From: JASDSY01 sp041441465
GTDB taxonomy: Bacteria > Muiribacteriota > UBA9980
Assembly: GCA_041441465.1 (NCBI GenBank)
Contig: JASDSY010000032.1
Location: forward strand, 68,982-132,981
DNA length: 64,000 nucleotides
Reading direction: 5' to 3'
Of the stretch, positions 60,305-64,000 are shown piece after piece. The notes beneath the pieces were generated by a model, which worked only from the letters and a program-made list of their open reading frames with translations, ran no database searches and was not told where the DNA came from. The position numbers and the translations under genes are program-made. Numbering within the stretch: the stretch's first letter is position 1; each line of letters starts with the position of its first letter.

Positions 60305-62065
60305 TTAAAACGGCGCGTATGCAAGCCAGTATTTCTGTTCGAATTTTTTTAATATATTCATAGCCTCTTCATTGAATTCCGATTCACTGTCAAAAAGCCG
60401 CCCGAATTTTTCACGGACTTTGTCGAGCACCTGTTTTAGTTTTAATTTTCCTGTCGAATATAGAAGCAGCTCAAACTCTAAAGGCGAAAGCACGTCCTTG
60501 CCGATTTTCGGATAGCCTTCGCTGAAATCGACATCGTGCCACATTTCCATTATCCTCTGCGGACGCCAGCCGAGAATTTCGTTCTCGTGAATATCGAGCG
60601 ATCTTTTGACAGCATTTCTCGCTATTAAAGTGTAATAGCCGCGGACAAACGGAATTGTGTTATATACCGCCATGTGCCATACTGATTGCGCGCCGTAGCC
60701 GTAATCGCGGAAGCAGTCGACGATTCTTTCATGCGGTACCTTGCCGTCTTTGAATAATTTAATCATTGTGTCAAGTATATGCTGCATCAGTTCGTTTTGC
60801 GCTGCCGCGATTTCCTCGCGGTTCATGAAATCAGTTTGAGTGACTGGAAAGTCCGAAAATACGGTAGAACCTTGCGGATCGACGATTTTTAATCCGAATT
60901 TTTCAGGGCAGTGTGTTATTTCAGTCGATGGATACGGCATAAGCGGACTGATGCCGAGTATTATCACTCCCGGCGCGAGATTCAGAAGTTTTTCGGCGAA
61001 TTTTTTGTTTTCTTCGAGAATTTCACGGTTTTCAAACGGCCCGCCCGTTATGAAAAAACCGATCATCTGATGAACGCCTTCGCGGGCAGACATTTTAACC
61101 GCTTCTTCAATTTCGGCGAGCGTAGTTCTTTTACCGTAAGCGTCAAGCACCTTTTGCGAACCTGATTCGATGCCGACCTGCATTTTTATCATGCCGGCTT
61201 TTGTCATTTCCGCGAGCAGGCCCGGATATTTTATCAGCTGCTTTACGTGGCCTTCACAAAACCAGACGAAATTTCTTTTTTTTCTTATTTCGGTCAGCCC
61301 TGCGCATAGTTCCATTACTCTTTCCCTGGACATTATCAGCGTGTCATCGGCAAAAACTATATAATTTAAAGATGGTTCGTTATCGAGAACCATCTTTATA
61401 TGCTCTAAAACTTTATCAACGCTTCTCAGCCGGACTTTGCGTTTCAGCGACCCTTCATGACAGAATGCGCATGAAAACGGGCAACCGCGTCCGGATTGTA
61501 TGTAAACGCTTTTTAATTCGGGTTTATTTACCCATTTATGAAATGCAGGAAGCGGCAGTGCGTCGAGGTTTTCAATCATCGGTGTCGCTTCGGTCCTTGT
61601 CAGTTCGCCGGATTCGTTAACATAAATAAGCCCCGACAGTTTTTTCCAGTCGCCGGCGCCGTTATAAAGGCATTCTAATATGCCGTGCAGCGGTATTTCA
61701 CCCTCGCCGAAAATCGCGGTAAGGCAGCCGCAGCCTGAAATATACTTAGCGTCAAAGCCGCCGACTTGCGGGCCGCCGAGTATCACGGGGATTTTATGAT
61801 GCCTTGATATTAAATCGCTTATTTCAAAAACTTCAGCTGTATTTTCAAAGTCGCAGTACAATCCGCAGGCAAGTATTTTTGATTCCTTTATTTCTTTGTT
61901 TAGAAATTCCCGCGCGTCAGAAGGTTCGCCATGAAAAACCAGCGAGTCATAACCTTTGCTTTCGAGATAACCGGCAAGGTAAAGCAGCCCCGGTGATTCG
62001 TTGGTTATGCTCATAAGGTCATAAGTAAATCTATGAATATTAATGAGAAGGACTTTTCCGTCCAT
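60305..62065 (-). CDS. B12-binding-like radical SAM RiPP enzyme 5
   Basis: A 586-residue paralogue: SPGLLYLAGYLESKGYDSLVFHG, IPVILGGPQVGGFD, cluster motif GRGCPFSCAFCHEG, FADDTLIMS, GWRPQRIMEMW and the PqqD-like tail (KDVLSPLEFELLLYSTGKLKL). ATG 62065 is preferred because GGAG lies five bases before it; the GTG at 62071 overlaps that site. It begins 14 bp after rSAM gene 6 and ends 192 bp before the start of gene 4. That gap holds only AT-rich sequence, perhaps a promoter for gene 4 and the precursor. Confidence 0.86.
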   Translation of the reverse strand: MDGKVLLINIHRFTYDLMSITNESPGLLYLAGYLESKGYDSLVFHGEPSDAREFLNKEIKESKILACGLYCDFENTAEVFEISDLISRHHKIPVILGGPQVGGFDAKYISGCGCLTAIFGEGEIPLHGILECLYNGAGDWKKLSGLIYVNESGELTRTEATPMIENLDALPLPAFHKWVNKPELKSVYIQSGRGCPFSCAFCHEGSLKRKVRLRSVDKVLEHIKMVLDNEPSLNYIVFADDTLIMSRERVMELCAGLTEIRKKRNFVWFCEGHVKQLIKYPGLLAEMTKAGMIKMQVGIESGSQKVLDAYGKRTTLAEIEEAVKMSAREGVHQMIGFFITGGPFENREILEENKKFAEKLLNLAPGVIILGISPLMPYPSTEITHCPEKFGLKIVDPQGSTVFSDFPVTQTDFMNREEIAAAQNELMQHILDTMIKLFKDGKVPHERIVDCFRDYGYGAQSVWHMAVYNTIPFVRGYYTLIARNAVKRSLDIHENEILGWRPQRIMEMWHDVDFSEGYPKIGKDVLSPLEFELLLYSTGKLKLKQVLDKVREKFGRLFDSESEFNEEAMNILKKFEQKYWLAYAPF

Positions 62066-62079
62066 GTTCACTCCGTTTA

Positions 62080-63891
62080 CTAATATTTAGTGAATACTAT
62101 CCAGTTTTTTCTGTCAAAGTCGCAAAGCGTTTCAATTACTGTATTTTTAAATTCTTCGAAATTTTCGAAGAATTTTATAAACATCGGATATAATCTGTTG
62201 AAAATCTCGCCTATTTTTAATTTGCCGCTGCAGGATAGAAGCACCTGATATTCGAGCGGCGACAGCACATAGCCGGCTATTTCAGGTATCATTTCCCGCC
62301 ATATTACGACGTTCCACATATTGAAAACCCTTAATGGACGGCGTTCTTCTGTATGGAATTCAGTCCCGGAGTTGAATTTCTCAGCCGAACTGACGGTAAG
62401 GAGTTTATATGTCCGGTCCAGGAAAGGGTTTTGCGAATATACCGCCCTGTGCCAGATGCTTGATATGCCGTATTGGGCGTTCAGCCTGTAATGGCTCATT
62501 ATTAATTCGTGAGGCACTTTGCCTTCCTTCAGAAGTTCCCTCATGCGCGCTATGAGCTTTTTTGTGAAATTATATTTTGCTCCTGAAATGTCGTAAATAC
62601 TAAGTTTTTCAGTTTGCGATACCGGAAAATCGCTGGTTGATGTGTACGATTCGGCGTCGATAATTTTGATGCCGAAGTCCTGCGGGCTTTTTGTTATTGC
62701 CGCGCCGGGATAAGGCGTGAATAAAGTGAATGAGATATCCAGCATTCCGGGTGCGCTGTCAAGCAGGCGTTCGATATAACTCCATGTTTCGTTAAGAGTC
62801 TCATTTGTTTCGTATGCGCCGCCTATTATGATGTTGCCGCATAGCTGAACAAGGCCGGCATCGCGGCAGGCATGCACAACTTTTTCTATTTCTGTAAGAT
62901 CGGTCTGTTTCCGATAAAATTTAATTTGGCTGGCACAGCCGCTTTCTATGCCTATTTGCATTCTGACAAGACCGGAATCAACCATGCGCTTGATTACATC
63001 CGGCCATTTTGCGAGTAATCCGGGATGTCCTTCGCAGAACCAGACAAAATTCCTTTCGCGCCTTAATTTTGAAAGCTCGTCGCAGAATTCTTCGATCCTT
63101 TCGCGGCTGATCGTAAATGTATCGTCGGCAAACCATATATATTTTATTTCCGGATTTTCGGCGAAGCCCTGTTTTATTTCGGCAATAACATTTTTAACGC
63201 TTCTGAGCCTTACTTTTTTCGCGGTGCCTCCGACGTAACAAAAAGCGCATCGGAACGGGCATCCGCGTCCTGACAGTATAGCGATATTGGATTTTAGTCC
63301 TGTAAGGGAATATGATTGTTTTTGGAATGGCAGTGAATCGAGGTCCTGTATTGGTTCGCGTTCGCCGGTGAATGTGAGTTCACCGTTTTCCCCGATGAAT
63401 GTCGCGCCTTTTATTTGTTTCAGGCTGCCTTTTTGGCGCGTTATGAATTCGAGAAGTTCGAAAAGTGCTTCTTCGCCCTCGCCGGTTATTGCGGCGAGTA
63501 TTTTTGAGTTTATAAAAAAATCTTTATTGAGCGCCGCGGCTTGCGGGCCGCCGATAATGACCGGTATTGAGGTTTTTTCGGCTATTGCGGCTGCGAATGT
63601 CTCTACCAGCGAAACATTTTCGAAGTCACAATAAAAGCCGACCGCTGATATCCGTCGTTTTTGGGATTCTGATTCGAATTTTTGCATCGCGTCTGTCGCT
63701 GTACCTGAAAATACTCCAGGTTCATAGCCTTTATCGCCGATATAGGCGGCCAGAGCCATAAGCCCGAGAGGCTCGATATATTCGAATGAGTCCCTGAAAA
63801 GCTGGCGCTGAACGAAAAAAAGCAAAACAAAAGGTTTGTCTTGATTTTCGCACGGCGCCCCGTATAGATTCTTCAATTCGAAATTATTCAT
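62080..63891 (-). CDS. B12-binding-like radical SAM RiPP enzyme 6
   Basis: A 603-residue paralogue: EPLGLMALAAYIGDKGYEPGVFSG, IPVIIGGPQAAALN, cluster motif GRGCPFRCAFCYVG, FADDTFTIS, RRPLRVFNMW and the PqqD-like tail (GYVLSPLEYQVLLSCSGKLKI). It is closest to enzymes 1 and 3 by motif (YTSTSDFPVSQTEKLS). The ATG has no good ribosome binding site. It is first of the minus-strand trio that ends at the precursor, and upstream sequence to the window edge holds no further gene. Confidence 0.86.
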   Translation of the reverse strand: MNNFELKNLYGAPCENQDKPFVLLFFVQRQLFRDSFEYIEPLGLMALAAYIGDKGYEPGVFSGTATDAMQKFESESQKRRISAVGFYCDFENVSLVETFAAAIAEKTSIPVIIGGPQAAALNKDFFINSKILAAITGEGEEALFELLEFITRQKGSLKQIKGATFIGENGELTFTGEREPIQDLDSLPFQKQSYSLTGLKSNIAILSGRGCPFRCAFCYVGGTAKKVRLRSVKNVIAEIKQGFAENPEIKYIWFADDTFTISRERIEEFCDELSKLRRERNFVWFCEGHPGLLAKWPDVIKRMVDSGLVRMQIGIESGCASQIKFYRKQTDLTEIEKVVHACRDAGLVQLCGNIIIGGAYETNETLNETWSYIERLLDSAPGMLDISFTLFTPYPGAAITKSPQDFGIKIIDAESYTSTSDFPVSQTEKLSIYDISGAKYNFTKKLIARMRELLKEGKVPHELIMSHYRLNAQYGISSIWHRAVYSQNPFLDRTYKLLTVSSAEKFNSGTEFHTEERRPLRVFNMWNVVIWREMIPEIAGYVLSPLEYQVLLSCSGKLKIGEIFNRLYPMFIKFFENFEEFKNTVIETLCDFDRKNWIVFTKY

Positions 63892-64000
63892 ATTGAATCA
63901 TCGCTTATTATAAATTTAATTAACAACTACATCATTTTATTATTAAAATAACTTAAGTTTCGCACCTCAAAAGGCGTATAAATTCGTTTTATAGATATTT

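Overview
The window looks like chromosomal DNA from an uncultured, AT-rich bacterium with a diderm-type envelope. The support is several lipoproteins with lipoboxes, many secreted proteins, and LexA and tRNA genes of ordinary bacterial type. Intergenic DNA is very AT-rich, intrinsic terminators are common, and strong AGGAG-type ribosome binding sites sit next to GTG and TTG starts. I cannot place it taxonomically from sequence alone. A candidate phylum such as Riflebacteria or Wallbacteria would fit the mix of genes, but that is a weak guess.

0-19 kb: an arsR-acr3 arsenite operon (the transporter runs off the left edge), a tRNA-Arg(ACG)/tRNA-Ser(GCT)/tRNA-Ser(TGA) cluster next to tadA, an autoregulated lexA with two palindromic boxes on its promoter, two enlarged paralogous N-acetylmuramoyl-L-alanine amidases around a small lipoprotein, a PhoA-family alkaline phosphatase, a shortened MscS, several secreted or lipoprotein genes of unknown role, and a TPR-caspase gene cut in two by one in-frame stop.

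19-28.5 kb: a tight plus-strand operon with a LuxC-PaaK fusion, an RsbW-like ATPase fused to a GNAT domain, a LuxE-like ligase, two further PaaK-like adenylating enzymes and a MATE exporter. It looks like an acyl-activation and acyl-reduction pathway with no luciferase, product unknown.

28.5-46 kb: cell-wall and housekeeping genes (SH3/CHAP-like hydrolase, NudC, M23 peptidase), a CheA-like kinase with permuted domain order, a lipoprotein with ten Ig-like repeats, a TfoX C-terminal domain protein, a MerR-controlled YqhD-type dehydrogenase/flavodoxin operon, an ADP-ribosylglycohydrolase, a D-aminoacylase family enzyme, and a decayed chimera of a NudC relative with the tail of the MerR gene.

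46-64 kb: a RiPP (ribosomally made, post-translationally modified peptide) island. One half holds a GNAT protein, a type II lanthipeptide synthetase with the CCG zinc motif, and a Nif11-leader precursor with a 46-residue core. The other half holds six paralogous radical SAM proteins with N-terminal B12-binding-like domains and C-terminal PqqD-like domains, three on each strand, converging on one Nif11-leader precursor whose predicted core is only 18 residues and lacks Cys. No peptidase-transporter for either product lies in the window. This six-enzyme, one-peptide arrangement is the strongest candidate here for an undescribed system.
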